A model generated the notes under the pieces. That model was given only the letters and a program-made list of their open reading frames with translations, searched no databases and was not told the origin of the DNA. The position numbers and the translations under genes are program-made. From Mageeibacillus sp. UBA1212 (GTDB lineage Bacteria > Bacillota > Clostridia > UBA1212): a DNA stretch of 46,919 bases. Shown in pieces: positions 31,545 through 41,800 of this stretch. Location: the NCBI GenBank assembly GCA_002309655.1, contig DBXM01000019.1, forward strand, positions 7,009 through 53,927, written 5' to 3'. The first letter of the stretch is position 1; each line of letters begins with the position of its first letter.

Positions 31545-32969
31545 ATGGGAGGATATTTCGGAATCGTTTCCCGCGAGGACTGCATCGAAGACGTCTTCTT
31601 CGGAACCGACTACCATTCGCATTTGGGCGCGCGCAGGGGCGGCATGGCCGCGTACGATCCGGAGATCGGGCTGCAGCGCCAGATTCACAACATAGAAAAC
31701 GCGCCTTTCCGCACGAAATTCGACAAGATTCACGACGAGATGCGCGGCACGTCCGCGATCGGCGTCATAAGCGACAGCGACCCGCAGCCGATTCTCGTCC
31801 GCTCTAAGCACGGCACGTACGCGATCTGCATGACGGGTCTCATCAACAACTCGGCGGAGCTGATCGACAAGTATCTCACCGAGAGCGGCGGCCATTTCGA
31901 GGCGATGACCGGCGGCGGAGTCAACTCTGCGGAGCTGCTGGCGGCGCTCATCAATCTGAAAAACGATTTCGTCGAGGGCATCAAATTCGCGCAGGAGCTT
32001 GTCGACGGCACGGCTTCGATACTCATTTTGAAAGATGACGGAACGGTTGTCGCCGCCCGCGACAGGCTGGGCAGAATTCCCGTACTTATAGGCAAAAACG
32101 AATGCGGCTACGCGGTCGCGTTCGAGTCTTTCGCGTACAGAAAACTGGGCTTCGAGCACGAAAAGGAGCTCGGCCCGGGCGAGATCGTCGCGATAACGCC
32201 GGACTCGCTCAAGGTTCTGGCGGAGCCCGGCAAAAAGCAGCGTTTCTGCTCGTTCCTGTGGAGCTACTACGGCTACCCGACTTCCCGCTACGAGGGCGTC
32301 AACGTGGAGGTCATGCGCATCAGGAACGGCGAAAACATGGCCGAGAACGACCGCAAAAACGGTTTTAACGAGCACATCGACTACGTCGCCGGCGTTCCGG
32401 ATTCGGGCACGCCCCACGCGATCGGCTACTCCAACAGGAGCCACCTGCCCTTCGCCCGCGCTTTCATAAAATACACGCCGACATGGTCGAGAAGCTTTAC
32501 GACGCGCGCCGAAAAGGAGCGCAGCCGCGTAGCGAAAATGAAGCAGATCCCGGTCACGGAGTTCATCCGCGGCAAGGACCTTCTTTTCGTCGACGATTCG
32601 ATCGTCCGCGGCACGCAGCTTCAGGAGACGGTTGAGTTTCTTTACGACTGCGGCGCGAAATCGGTTCACATGCGTTCGGCCTGCCCGCCGATCATGCACG
32701 GCTGCAAGTACCTCAACTTCACGCGCACCATTAAAGACGGCGACCTGCTCGCCAGGCGCGTTATCGAGGAGCTTGAGGGCGAGGAGGGCCTCAACCATTT
32801 GGAGGAGTACAGTGACGGAACGACGGAGCGCGGCAAAAAACTGCGCTGCGCCATCTGCGAAAAAATGCACTTCGCGTCGCTCGATTTTCAGTCGCTCGAT
32901 GGCGTTCTCGACGCGATCGGGCTTCCCGAGGACGAGCTCTGCACGTACTGCTGGACAGGAAAGGAGTAA
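31545..32969 (+). CDS. purF: PurF-like amidophosphoribosyltransferase lacking the N-terminal cysteine
   Basis: A 474-residue PurF homologue. The PRPP site DLLFVDDSIVRGTQLQE, AGVPDSGTPHAIGY and GCKYLNFTRTI are intact, and the glutaminase fold is present (YHSHLGARRGGM, HNIENAPFRTKF). However, canonical PurF begins its mature chain with the nucleophilic Cys (CGI...). Here the start is MGGYFGIVSRED with Gly where Cys is expected, and the first Cys is residue 13. AGGAGG lies eight bases before the ATG, so the start is firm. Glutamine hydrolysis by the usual mechanism is therefore doubtful; the enzyme may use ammonia, borrow a glutaminase, or be a paralogue beside a canonical PurF elsewhere. The last bases overlap the purM ribosome site. 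Confidence 0.88.
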   Translation: MGGYFGIVSREDCIEDVFFGTDYHSHLGARRGGMAAYDPEIGLQRQIHNIENAPFRTKFDKIHDEMRGTSAIGVISDSDPQPILVRSKHGTYAICMTGLINNSAELIDKYLTESGGHFEAMTGGGVNSAELLAALINLKNDFVEGIKFAQELVDGTASILILKDDGTVVAARDRLGRIPVLIGKNECGYAVAFESFAYRKLGFEHEKELGPGEIVAITPDSLKVLAEPGKKQRFCSFLWSYYGYPTSRYEGVNVEVMRIRNGENMAENDRKNGFNEHIDYVAGVPDSGTPHAIGYSNRSHLPFARAFIKYTPTWSRSFTTRAEKERSRVAKMKQIPVTEFIRGKDLLFVDDSIVRGTQLQETVEFLYDCGAKSVHMRSACPPIMHGCKYLNFTRTIKDGDLLARRVIEELEGEEGLNHLEEYSDGTTERGKKLRCAICEKMHFASLDFQSLDGVLDAIGLPEDELCTYCWTGKE

Positions 32970-32971
32970 AA

Positions 32972-34114
32972 ATGACCGGTTCCACCGACAACAATGTCAC
33001 CAAGAATAATTCCCTGATTAAAGGCAAAAACAACAATCCGGAGGAAGGGCTTCCGGACGCGAACCTCTCCCGCTCCGACGCTTACGCGGCCGCGGGTGTC
33101 GACATCACGGCCGGCTACAAAGCTGTCAGCCTGATGAAAAAGCATATCGCACGCACCATGACTCCGGGCGTCTGCGGCGACGTCGGCGGGTTCGGGGGGC
33201 TTTTTGAGCCGGATCTCACGGGCATCTCGAAGCCGGTTCTGGTTTCAGGCACGGACGGCGTCGGCACCAAGCTTAAAATCGCTTTTCTGCTCGACAGGCA
33301 CGACACGGTCGGCATCGACTGCGTGGCGATGTGCGTGAACGACATCATCTGCTGCGGCGCCAGACCGCTCTTCTTCCTCGACTACATCGCCTGCGGCAAG
33401 AACGTTCCCGAGCGCATCGCGGACATCGTGAAAGGCGTTTGCGACGGCTGCGTTGACGCGGTAGCGGCGTTGATTGGCGGCGAGACGGCGGAAATGCCCG
33501 GCTTCTACCCGGAAAACGAGTACGACCTGGCGGGCTACTGCACCGGAATCGTCGACAAAGATAAGATAATTGACAACACTTTAATGAAACCCGGCGACGT
33601 GATCATCGCGCTCCCGTCTTCCGGCGTCCACTCGAACGGCTTCTCGCTTGTGAGGAAGGTTTTCGACGTCGAAAATCCGGAGTCGAAGGTGCGCGAGCCG
33701 CTTGAAGAACTCGGCGGGAAGTCGATTCTCGAGACGCTGCTGACCCCCACGAAGATCTACGTGAAGCCGGTGCTGAAGCTTCTGGAGAGAGTTCACGTGC
33801 GCGGGATCTCCCACATCACCGGCGGCGGTTTTTACGAGAACATTCCGCGCAGCATTCCCGAGGGACTGTGCGCCGAAATCGACGGAAGTTCGATTAAGAT
33901 TTTACCTATTTTCAGGTTAATTCAGGAGCGCGGCGGAATCACCGGGCGCGACATGTTCAACACGTTTAACATGGGCGTGGGCATGAGCGTAACGGTGCCG
34001 GCTGACGAGGCTGAGGAAGCGCTCTCGGTGCTTAATAGATGCGGCGTTGACGCCTACGTGATCGGAAAGATCGCCGCGGCAGACGGATCGGGAGAGAGGA
34101 TCAGGATATGCTGA
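32972..34114 (+). CDS. purM: Phosphoribosylformylglycinamidine cyclo-ligase (AIR synthetase)
   Basis: A 380-residue PurM, about 30 longer than usual because of a polar N-terminal extension (about residues 1-30, Asn/Lys-rich). Core signatures are SDAYAAAGVDITAGYKAV, LVSGTDGVGTKLKIAF, VNDIICCGARPLFFLDYIAC, IGGETAEMPGFY and HITGGGFYENIPR. It closes FGAM to AIR with ATP. The start is supported by AAGGAG, which lies in the last codons of purF; the gap between the genes is two bases. Its end overlaps the channel gene by seven bases (ATGCTGA). Confidence 0.95.
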   Translation: MTGSTDNNVTKNNSLIKGKNNNPEEGLPDANLSRSDAYAAAGVDITAGYKAVSLMKKHIARTMTPGVCGDVGGFGGLFEPDLTGISKPVLVSGTDGVGTKLKIAFLLDRHDTVGIDCVAMCVNDIICCGARPLFFLDYIACGKNVPERIADIVKGVCDGCVDAVAALIGGETAEMPGFYPENEYDLAGYCTGIVDKDKIIDNTLMKPGDVIIALPSSGVHSNGFSLVRKVFDVENPESKVREPLEELGGKSILETLLTPTKIYVKPVLKLLERVHVRGISHITGGGFYENIPRSIPEGLCAEIDGSSIKILPIFRLIQERGGITGRDMFNTFNMGVGMSVTVPADEAEEALSVLNRCGVDAYVIGKIAAADGSGERIRIC

Positions 34115-34797
34115 AAGACATTTTAAGGAAGTTCCTGTCCGGGTTCGCCGCCGGCATACTGATTTCGATCGGCGGCGCGGTGTTCCTGGCGTGCGAGAAC
34201 CGCTACGTCGGCGCGGTGATGTTCTCGGTCGCCCTGCTCTGCATCTGCATCAAGGGGTACGCGCTCTACACCGGCAAGATCGGGTTCATTCCCGAAAAGC
34301 ACGGGCGCGAGGAGTTCTCGGTTCTGCTGCTGGGCCTGCTCGGCAACGTCTGCGCCACGGTCCTCTGCGGTCTCGCGATCAGATACGCTGTCCCGGCTTC
34401 GGGAACAACGGCCGAAACGGTCTGCGCTTCCAAGCTTCTCCAGGAAGTCCCCGCGACGTTCCTGAGGGCCTGCTTCTGCGGAATTCTGATGTACCTCGCG
34501 GTGAGCATTTTCCGCAACAACAAAAAAATCGTCGGCATCCTGTTCTGCATTCCCGTCTTCATTCTGGCGGGATTCGAGCACTCGGTCGCCGACATGTTCT
34601 ACTTCTCGGCCTCGGGAATCGTCTCATGGCAGGCGTTCGGGTTTATCTGGAACGTGATCCTCGGCAACACGGTGGGCGCGATGATTCTCCCGCTGATAAC
34701 CGATATTTTCGAGTTCGCGAAGAAGAAGCTGCCGGCCGCCGAAACGCCGGAAAATGAAGAAAAAACGCCGGAAAAGGACGGAAACGATGGAAAATAA
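34108..34797 (+). CDS. Formate/nitrite transporter (FNT) family channel
   Basis: A 229-residue membrane protein with six hydrophobic helices. ILAGFEHSVADMFYFSASGI is the FNT signature, with the pore histidine at 158; KGYALYTGKIGF fits the helix-2 break and KNNKKIVG-like loops follow. It is short for the family (about 260-280) and lacks the usual N-terminal stretch, but all six helices seem present. FNT proteins pass formate, nitrite or hydrosulfide. Its ATG overlaps the purM stop and its last 11 bases overlap purN, so it is embedded in the purine operon. Formate feeds 10-formyl-THF, used by PurN and AICARFT. That substrate is inferred from context. Confidence 0.85.
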   Translation: MLKDILRKFLSGFAAGILISIGGAVFLACENRYVGAVMFSVALLCICIKGYALYTGKIGFIPEKHGREEFSVLLLGLLGNVCATVLCGLAIRYAVPASGTTAETVCASKLLQEVPATFLRACFCGILMYLAVSIFRNNKKIVGILFCIPVFILAGFEHSVADMFYFSASGIVSWQAFGFIWNVILGNTVGAMILPLITDIFEFAKKKLPAAETPENEEKTPEKDGNDGK

Positions 34798-35410
34798 CAA
34801 TAAAGCGGGAATATGCGTGCTCGTTTCAGGCGGCGGAACCAACCTTCAGGCGCTGATCGACGCGTGCGCTTCCGGAGTGATAACCAGCGGCGAGATCGTT
34901 GCGGTTATTTCCGACACCGAAGGCGCGTACGCTCTCGAGCGGGCTAAAAAGGCGGGCATTCCGGCGTTCACGTTGCCGAAAAAATCATATCACGGCGACG
35001 TCGAAGCCTTCGAGAACGATCTGGACAGAAAGATCAAAGAAGCCGGCGCCGAGCTTATCGTTCTCGCCGGATTTTTCTCTATTTTAAGCGAAAAATTCAC
35101 GTCGCGTCACACGCGCCGGATCATCAACGTGCACCCTTCCCTGATTCCCGCTTTCTGCGGAAAAGGGTTTTACGGGCTGCGGGTTCACGAGGCCGCGCTT
35201 GCAAGAGGCGTGAAGATCACCGGCGCCACGGTCCACTTCGTGAACGAGATTCCGGACGGCGGCGAAATCATTATGCAGAAGCCGGTTTTGGTGCGCGAAG
35301 GCGACACGCCGGAGGTTCTGCAGAAGCGCGTCATGCGCGAGGCCGAGTGGGTGATTCTGCCCGAGGCAACTGAAAAAATATGCCGCGAGATTCTCGCTTC
35401 TATAAAATAA
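34787..35410 (+). CDS. purN: Phosphoribosylglycinamide formyltransferase
   Basis: A 207-residue PurN. GICVLVSGGGTNLQALIDA, INVHPSLIPAFCGKGFYG (catalytic Asn and His) and VKITGATVHFVNEIPDGGEI identify it. It moves the formyl group of 10-formyl-THF to GAR. The ATG at 34787 lies within the 3' end of the channel gene (11-base overlap) and is preceded by AAGGAC; an earlier ATG at 34754 would add only basic residues coded by the overlap. Strict dependence on 10-formyl-THF connects it to the ZTP riboswitch and to the formate channel. Confidence 0.94.
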   Translation: MENNNKAGICVLVSGGGTNLQALIDACASGVITSGEIVAVISDTEGAYALERAKKAGIPAFTLPKKSYHGDVEAFENDLDRKIKEAGAELIVLAGFFSILSEKFTSRHTRRIINVHPSLIPAFCGKGFYGLRVHEAALARGVKITGATVHFVNEIPDGGEIIMQKPVLVREGDTPEVLQKRVMREAEWVILPEATEKICREILASIK

Positions 35411-35474
35411 CCGGGAAGCGCTTGCGCAAAGAGCATTAAATCAGCGCTTCAATTTTGAAAGGAAGGTCGGATAT

Positions 35475-36230
35475 ATGGATATTTATGAGGCTCTGCCGGC
35501 GGGCGAGCGCATTTTCGGAAACACTTACCCCGGAAGGGGCATCATTTTGGGCACCACGCCGGACGGCAAAAACGCGGTCGCAGCCTATTTCATAATGGGG
35601 CGCAGCACCAACTCGCGGAACAGGGTCTTCACGATGAAGGACGGCGTTCTTTACACCGAGCCCTACGACGCGAGTCTCGTCACGGACCCCAGCCTGATCA
35701 TTTACGCCGCGGTGAGGCGCGAAGGCCGCAACCTGATCGTCACGAACGGCAACCAGACCGACACGGTCGCGGACGGCCTCAAGGAGGGAAAGACATTCGG
35801 AGAGGCGCTCGAGTCGCGTGAATTCGAGCCGGACGCCCCCAACTTCACGCCGCGCATCAGCGGAATGATTACTTTTGCGGACGGCGGATTCTCGTACAGA
35901 ATGAGTATTTTGAAGAGCGTCGACGCCGCGGGAAGCGCCTGCGCAAGGTACGAATTTGCCTATCCTTCGGTAAAAGGTCTCGGTCACTTCATTCACACGT
36001 ACGTCTGTGACGGAAAGCCCATCCCGACGTTTCAGGGCGAGCCCGAACGCGTCGAAACCGTGGACAACATCGACGAATTCACCGACTCCCTTTGGAACGC
36101 GCTCGACCCCGACAACAAGATTTCACTGTACGTCAGCTACACAGATCTCGAAAACGGCTGCGAGGATATCCGGATCGTCAACAAGAACACCGGCACCCGC
36201 TCCGCCGAAAAGAGATCGCCCATTTTTTGA
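35475..36230 (+). CDS. purO: IMP cyclohydrolase, PurO type
   Basis: A 251-residue protein of the PurO (IMP_cyclohyd) family, first known from methanogens and found in some Clostridia. Characteristic are YPGRGIILGTTPDGKNAVAA, YFIMGRSTNSRNRVF and YDASLVTDPSLIIYAAVR. It closes FAICAR to IMP, the last step of the pathway, and takes the place of the cyclohydrolase half of PurH. GAAAGGAAGG precedes the ATG. The next gene supplies the formyltransferase half. It has no sequence relation to the MGS-like domain of PurH. Confidence 0.9.
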   Translation: MDIYEALPAGERIFGNTYPGRGIILGTTPDGKNAVAAYFIMGRSTNSRNRVFTMKDGVLYTEPYDASLVTDPSLIIYAAVRREGRNLIVTNGNQTDTVADGLKEGKTFGEALESREFEPDAPNFTPRISGMITFADGGFSYRMSILKSVDAAGSACARYEFAYPSVKGLGHFIHTYVCDGKPIPTFQGEPERVETVDNIDEFTDSLWNALDPDNKISLYVSYTDLENGCEDIRIVNKNTGTRSAEKRSPIF

Positions 36231-36248
36231 AACGGAGGTACCCAAAAA

Positions 36249-37433
36249 ATGAAAGAATTCGAACTGAAATACGGCTGCAACCCAAACCAGAAGCCGGCTA
36301 AAATCTACATGGAAGACGGCAGCGACCTGCCTATCGAGATTCTGAACGGCCGTCCCGGCTACATCAACTTTCTCGACGCGTTCAACTCCTACCAGCTCGT
36401 AAAGGAGCTCAAGGAGGCGCTCGGAATGGCCGCAGCGGCATCGTTCAAGCACGTCAGCCCCACCTCCGCGGCCGTCGGCAATCCGCTTTCCGACAAACTC
36501 AAGAAGGCATGCTTCGTCGACGACATTGAAGGGCTCGACGACTCCCCGATCGCATGCGCATACGCGAGAGCGAGAGGTACGGACAGACTTTGCTCGTTCG
36601 GCGACTGGGCGGCGCTTTCCGACGTCTGCGACGTTCCCACTGCGATGATTTTGAAGCGCGAGGTTTCCGACGGCATCATCGCGCCCGGATACGAGCCCGA
36701 AGCGCTCGAGATCCTCAAGTCGAAACGTTCCGGAAACTACAACATCGTCAAGATCGACCCCTCATATATTCCCCAGATTCAGGAGAAAAAACAGGTTTTC
36801 GGCGTCACCTTCGAGCAGGGCCGCAACAACTTCAAGATCGGTCCCGAGCTTCTCGAAAACATCGTCACCGCGAACAAGGATCTCCCTCAGGAGGCGGTTC
36901 GCGACATGGTCGTCTCGCTGATCACTTTGAAATACACCCAGTCGAATTCGGTCTGCTACGCGGTCGACGGTCAGGCTATCGGCGTCGGCGCCGGCCAGCA
37001 GTCGAGGATCCACTGCACCAGACTCGCGGGTTCCAAGGCGGACACGTGGTTCCTGAGGCAGGCTGACAAGGTGCTGAACCTCCCGTTCAGGCCCGACCTC
37101 GGAAGGCCGGACCGTGACAACGCGGTAGACGGATACATAAACAAAAACGAAGAGGACGTCTGCGCGGACGGCGTATGGCAGCGCTACTTCACCGAGCGCC
37201 CCGAGCCTTTCACCGCGGAAGAACAGCGCGCATTCCTCGACACTGTAAGCGGCGTGACTCTTGGCTCAGACGCGTTCTTCCCGTTCAGCGACAGTATCGA
37301 GCGCGGCAGGAAGAGCGGCGTGCAGTACGTTGCGGAACCGGGCGGATCGAAAAGGGACGACGAGGTCATCGCGTGCTGCGACAAGTATGGTATGGTGATG
37401 TGCTTCACCGGCATGAGACTTTTTCATCATTAA
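36249..37433 (+). CDS. purH: Stand-alone AICAR formyltransferase
   Basis: A 394-residue protein equal to the AICAR transformylase domain of PurH without the N-terminal cyclohydrolase domain. AAAASFKHVSPTSAAVG holds the catalytic Lys67-His68 pair; SNSVCYAVDGQAIGVGAGQQ, RIHCTRLAGSKAD and EPGGSKRDDEVIACCDKYGM are typical of the folate and AICAR sites. It formylates AICAR (ZMP) with 10-formyl-THF. ZMP is the ligand precursor of the riboswitch at the head of this operon, so the enzyme lies in a feedback loop with its own control. CGGAGG lies about nine bases before the ATG. The symbol purH is used for the domain only. Confidence 0.93.
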   Translation: MKEFELKYGCNPNQKPAKIYMEDGSDLPIEILNGRPGYINFLDAFNSYQLVKELKEALGMAAAASFKHVSPTSAAVGNPLSDKLKKACFVDDIEGLDDSPIACAYARARGTDRLCSFGDWAALSDVCDVPTAMILKREVSDGIIAPGYEPEALEILKSKRSGNYNIVKIDPSYIPQIQEKKQVFGVTFEQGRNNFKIGPELLENIVTANKDLPQEAVRDMVVSLITLKYTQSNSVCYAVDGQAIGVGAGQQSRIHCTRLAGSKADTWFLRQADKVLNLPFRPDLGRPDRDNAVDGYINKNEEDVCADGVWQRYFTERPEPFTAEEQRAFLDTVSGVTLGSDAFFPFSDSIERGRKSGVQYVAEPGGSKRDDEVIACCDKYGMVMCFTGMRLFHH

Positions 37434-37487
37434 CGAACAGCAGATTTTTCTGCTGACCTTACGCTTTCCAACTTTAGAAAGGACAAA

Positions 37488-38759
37488 ATGAAAATACTTG
37501 TAGTCGGCGGCGGCGGACGCGAACATGCCGTCATCAGAAAACTTAAAGAAAACAAACTCGTCACGGACATTTTCGCCCTCCCCGGAAACGGCGGAATCGC
37601 GATGGACGCGACGCCTGTTGCCATTGCGGCGACCGACATTCCCGCGATAGTTGACTTCGCGGTGAAAAACGGCGTGGAGTACGCTGTAGTGACGCCTGAC
37701 GATCCGCTCGTTCTTGGCGCCGTCGACGCGCTTGAAGGAGCCGGCATTCCCTGCTTCGGACCGAGGGCGAACGCGGCGATTATTGAAGGCAGCAAGGCGT
37801 TCTCGAAGCGGCTCATGAAGAAGTACGGTATCCCGACCGCGGATTACGAGATTTTCGACGACGCCGGCAAAGCACTCGAATACGTAGAAACCGCGAAGCT
37901 TCCCGTAGTCGTGAAGGCCGACGGTCTCGCGCTCGGCAAGGGCGTCGTAATCGCGAACACGCGCGAGGAGGCGTTCGAGGCCGTCAGATCGGCGATGGAG
38001 GACAAAAAGTTCGGCAAAAGCGGCGAGACGGTCGTTATCGAGGAGTTTTTGACGGGGCCGGAGGTTTCGGTGCTCTCGTTCACCGACGGAAAGTGCGTCG
38101 TTCCGATGGTCTCGTCGATGGACCACAAGCGCGCGCTCGACGGCGACAAGGGGCTGAACACCGGCGGAATGGGCACGATCGCCCCGAATCCGTTCTACAC
38201 ACCCGAGGTCGCGAAGGAGTGCATGGAAAAGATCTTCAAGCCGACGGTCGAGGCGATGAACGCGGAATGGCGTCCTTTTAAGGGCTGCCTGTATTTCGGG
38301 CTGATGATCACGCCAGACGGGCCGAAGGTCATCGAGTATAACTGCAGGTTCGGCGACCCGGAGACGCAGGTGGTGCTGCCGCTTCTTGAGTCGGATCTTT
38401 TCGACGTCATGCGTGCGGTCACGGAGGGAAGGCTCGCGGAGACAGAGGTTAAGTTCTCGGACGGCGCGGCGGCGTGCGTCGTTATGTGCTCGAAGGGGTA
38501 TCCGCTGAAGTACGAAAAGGGGTTCAGGATCGACATCCCCGAGGACCTGCTCGGAAAGGTTTTCGTGGCAGGCGCGAAGCTTGAGGACGGCGCTCTTGTG
38601 ACGTCGGGCGGACGCGTTCTGGGTGTCACGGAGACGGCGGACGATCTTGAGACGGCGCTCAGGCTCGCCTACGAAGACGCGGACAGGATATCGTTCGAAA
38701 ACGCCTTCATGCGCCGCGACATCGGGCAAAAAGCGCTTGAAAAAATAAGAGCGCACTGA
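37488..38759 (+). CDS. purD: Phosphoribosylamine-glycine ligase (GAR synthetase)
   Basis: A 423-residue PurD with the ATP-grasp layout: MKILVVGGGGREHAVIRKL, FGPRANAAIIEGSKAFSKRL, VVVKADGLALGKGVVIA, VVIEEFLTGPEVSVLSFTDG and VIEYNCRFGDPETQVVLP. It joins glycine to phosphoribosylamine. Gene order places it after the AICAR formyltransferase with a 54-base gap and AAAGGA before the ATG. Length and motifs are ordinary; nothing odd was seen. Confidence 0.96.
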   Translation: MKILVVGGGGREHAVIRKLKENKLVTDIFALPGNGGIAMDATPVAIAATDIPAIVDFAVKNGVEYAVVTPDDPLVLGAVDALEGAGIPCFGPRANAAIIEGSKAFSKRLMKKYGIPTADYEIFDDAGKALEYVETAKLPVVVKADGLALGKGVVIANTREEAFEAVRSAMEDKKFGKSGETVVIEEFLTGPEVSVLSFTDGKCVVPMVSSMDHKRALDGDKGLNTGGMGTIAPNPFYTPEVAKECMEKIFKPTVEAMNAEWRPFKGCLYFGLMITPDGPKVIEYNCRFGDPETQVVLPLLESDLFDVMRAVTEGRLAETEVKFSDGAAACVVMCSKGYPLKYEKGFRIDIPEDLLGKVFVAGAKLEDGALVTSGGRVLGVTETADDLETALRLAYEDADRISFENAFMRRDIGQKALEKIRAH

Positions 38760-38825
38760 TTCTAATAAATACCTACAATTAGGTAAATTAAGAGAAATAC
38801 AGAGCATCAAATACAGAGGTATCGG

Positions 38826-41800
38826 ATGGTTTACAGAGTTTACGTTGAGAAAAAGAAGGAGTTCGCCCATGAGGCGGCGGCGCTGCTTCAGGACGCGAAG
38901 GGGCTGCTCGGAATCGGAGGGCTTGAGAGCGTCAGGGTCGTGAACAGGTACGACGCGGAGAACATCACGCGGGAGCTTTTCGACTACGCGGTGAAGACGG
39001 TTTTTTCTGAGCCGCAGGTGGACACGGCGGGCGGCGAACTTCAAGGAACGGAAGGTGCGGCTGCGGTGTTCGCGACCGAGTACCTTCCCGGGCAGTTCGA
39101 CCAGAGGGCCGACTCTGCGGCGCAGTGCATTCAGATCATTTCCCGCGGCGAGAGGCCGCTGGTGAGGTCCGCGAAGGTTTATATTCTGGAGGGAACGCTC
39201 ACGGAAAACGATATTAAGGCGTTCAAGAAGTACGTTATCAACCCGGTGGAGGCGCGGGAGGCGGACCTTGCCCTTCCCGACACGCTCAAGGCGGACTACT
39301 ACATTCCCGAAACAGTAAAGACCTTGCAAGGGTTCACGGAGCTTGACGAAGAAGGGCTGAAAGAATTCATTTCCGCCCACGGGCTCGCGATGGACGCCGG
39401 CGACGCTGCTTTCTGCAGGGACTATTTCCGCTCCGAGCACCGCGACCCGACTATCACCGAGATCAGAATGATCGACACGTACTGGTCGGACCACTGCCGG
39501 CATACGACGTTCCTGACCCACATCGACAGCGTGAAGTTCGAGGACGAGCTGCTCGAAAAGACCTACGCGGAGTACCTGGCGGCACGTGAAGAGACAGGCG
39601 CCAAAAAGCCCGTCTGCCTGATGGATGTGGCCACGGCGGCGCTCAAGCTCCTCAAAAAGTGCGGAATGCTCAAGAAACTCGACGAATCCGAGGAGATCAA
39701 CGCCTGCACGGTCAAAATCGAGATCGAGGCGGACGGCAAAAAAGAGCCGTGGCTGCTGCTCTTCAAGAATGAGACCCACAACCACCCCACGGAGATCGAA
39801 CCTTTCGGCGGCGCGGCGACGTGCATCGGCGGAGCGATCCGCGACCCGCTTTCAGGGCGTTCCTATGTATACGGCGCAATGCGCGTGACGGGCGCGGCGG
39901 ACCCGCTGGTTCCGGTTTCTGAGACCATTCCCGGCAAGCTTCCCCAGCGCAAGATAGTCACCACGGCGGCGGCGGGCTACTCCTCCTACGGCAACCAGAT
40001 CGGTCTCGCCACGGGAATCGTCGACGAGATCTACCACCCGGGCTACGCGGCAAAAAGAATGGAGATCGGCGCGGTCATCGCGGCGGCGCCGGCTGAAAAC
40101 GTAAGGCGTGAACGGCCCGTTCCCGGAGACGTAGTGATACTTCTCGGCGGCGCTACAGGGCGCGACGGCATCGGCGGAGCGACCGGCTCTTCAAAGGCCC
40201 ACAACGCCCGCTCGGTGGAGACCTGCGGCGCTGAGGTTCAGAAAGGCAACGCCCCCGAGGAGAGGAAGCTGCAGCGGCTTTTCCGCAACCCCGAGGCGAG
40301 CAAACTCATCAAGCGCTGCAACGACTTCGGCGCGGGCGGCGTCTCGGTGGCCATCGGCGAGCTGGCGGACGGCCTTAAAATCGACCTGAACGCGGTCCCC
40401 AGAAAATACGAAGGTCTGGACGGCACGGAGCTGGCGATCTCCGAGTCCCAGGAACGGATGGCCGTCGTGGTCGGCAAAGAAGACGAGAAGCGTTTTCTCG
40501 AGCTGGCGGCCGCTGAAAACCTGAGAGCCTGCCGCGTGGCGGAGGTCACGGAGGACCCCAGACTTACGATGTTCTGGAACGGCCGGAAAATAGTCGACAT
40601 TTCCAGAGAATTCCTGAATTCCAACGGCGCGGAGAAGCACATAACTATCGCGCCAAAAGCGGCTATATATAAGCCCGTTCCCGTCAAAGGGAGCTTCGCG
40701 GAAAACATGCGGCGCGTCGCCACCGACCTCAACACCTGCTCCAAGCGAGGTCTTTCCGAGCGCTTCGACTCGACCATCGGCGCGGGCACCGTTCTGATGC
40801 CCTTCGGCGGTAAATGCCAGATGACGCCCGCCCAGGCGATGGTGCAGAAGATTTCAGTCGAGAAGAAACACACCTGCGACTGCTCGCTGATGGCCTTCGG
40901 GTTCAACCCGTTCGTGTCGGAGCAGAGCCCCTACCACGGCGCGTATTTCGCGGTGATCGAATCGGTCTCCAAGCTGATCGCGTCCGGCGCCTCCTTTAAC
41001 GACGTGTACCTGACTTTCCAGGAGTACTTCGAGAAGCCCGGCTCCGACCCGAAACGCTGGGGCAAGCCTCTCGCGGCGCTTTTGGGCGCGTTCAAGGCCC
41101 AGACCGAACTCGGCATCGCGTCAGTCGGCGGCAAGGACTCAATGAGCGGCTCATTCGAGAAGCTCGACGTCCCTCCTACGCTTGTCTCCTTCGCGGTCAC
41201 CACAGAAAAAACTCAGTCCATCGTCTCGCCTGAATTCAAAAAAGCAGGCCACAGCGTGTACTTCCTGCTTCCCGAATACGACGAAAACGGCCTTCCCGAG
41301 ACCGGTTCGTTCCTGAAAAACATTGAAACCGTCACCAAACTCACCCGCTCCGGCAAGGCGGTCGCGTGCTACACTCCGGGAATGGGAGGCGCCGCGGAAG
41401 CGGTCATGAAGATGGCCTTCGGCAACGCCCTCGGGTTTGATTTTTCAACAGGCGTGTCGCTTGACGACCTGTTCGGTTGCAGGTACGGAAGCTTCGTGAT
41501 CGAAGTTGAAAACGGTGTCGAGGTTCCCGGCGCCCTGCTGCTCGGAAAGGTCACGGATTCAGTCAGCTTCACCCGCGGGAATGAACACGTTCCCGCCGCG
41601 GCGCTCCTCTCGGCATACGAAGGAAAGCTCGAGCCGGTCTACCCCGCGTACACGGGAGACAAGCCCGCGAAGGTGCCGAATTTTGCCTACAATTCGGAAA
41701 AATTCACGAAGCGTCCAGGCGCGGTTCACGCCGGAAAAGCAAGGCCCGTGTTCCTTATTCCCGCGTTCCCCGGCACGAACTGCGAGTACGACAGCGCGAA

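Noticed and set aside
37266..39785. 839-codon open frame on the minus strand
   Set aside because: It lies antisense to purD and purL, which have complete motifs. The translation is Arg/Val-rich with no recognisable domain, as expected for a GC-rich shadow frame.
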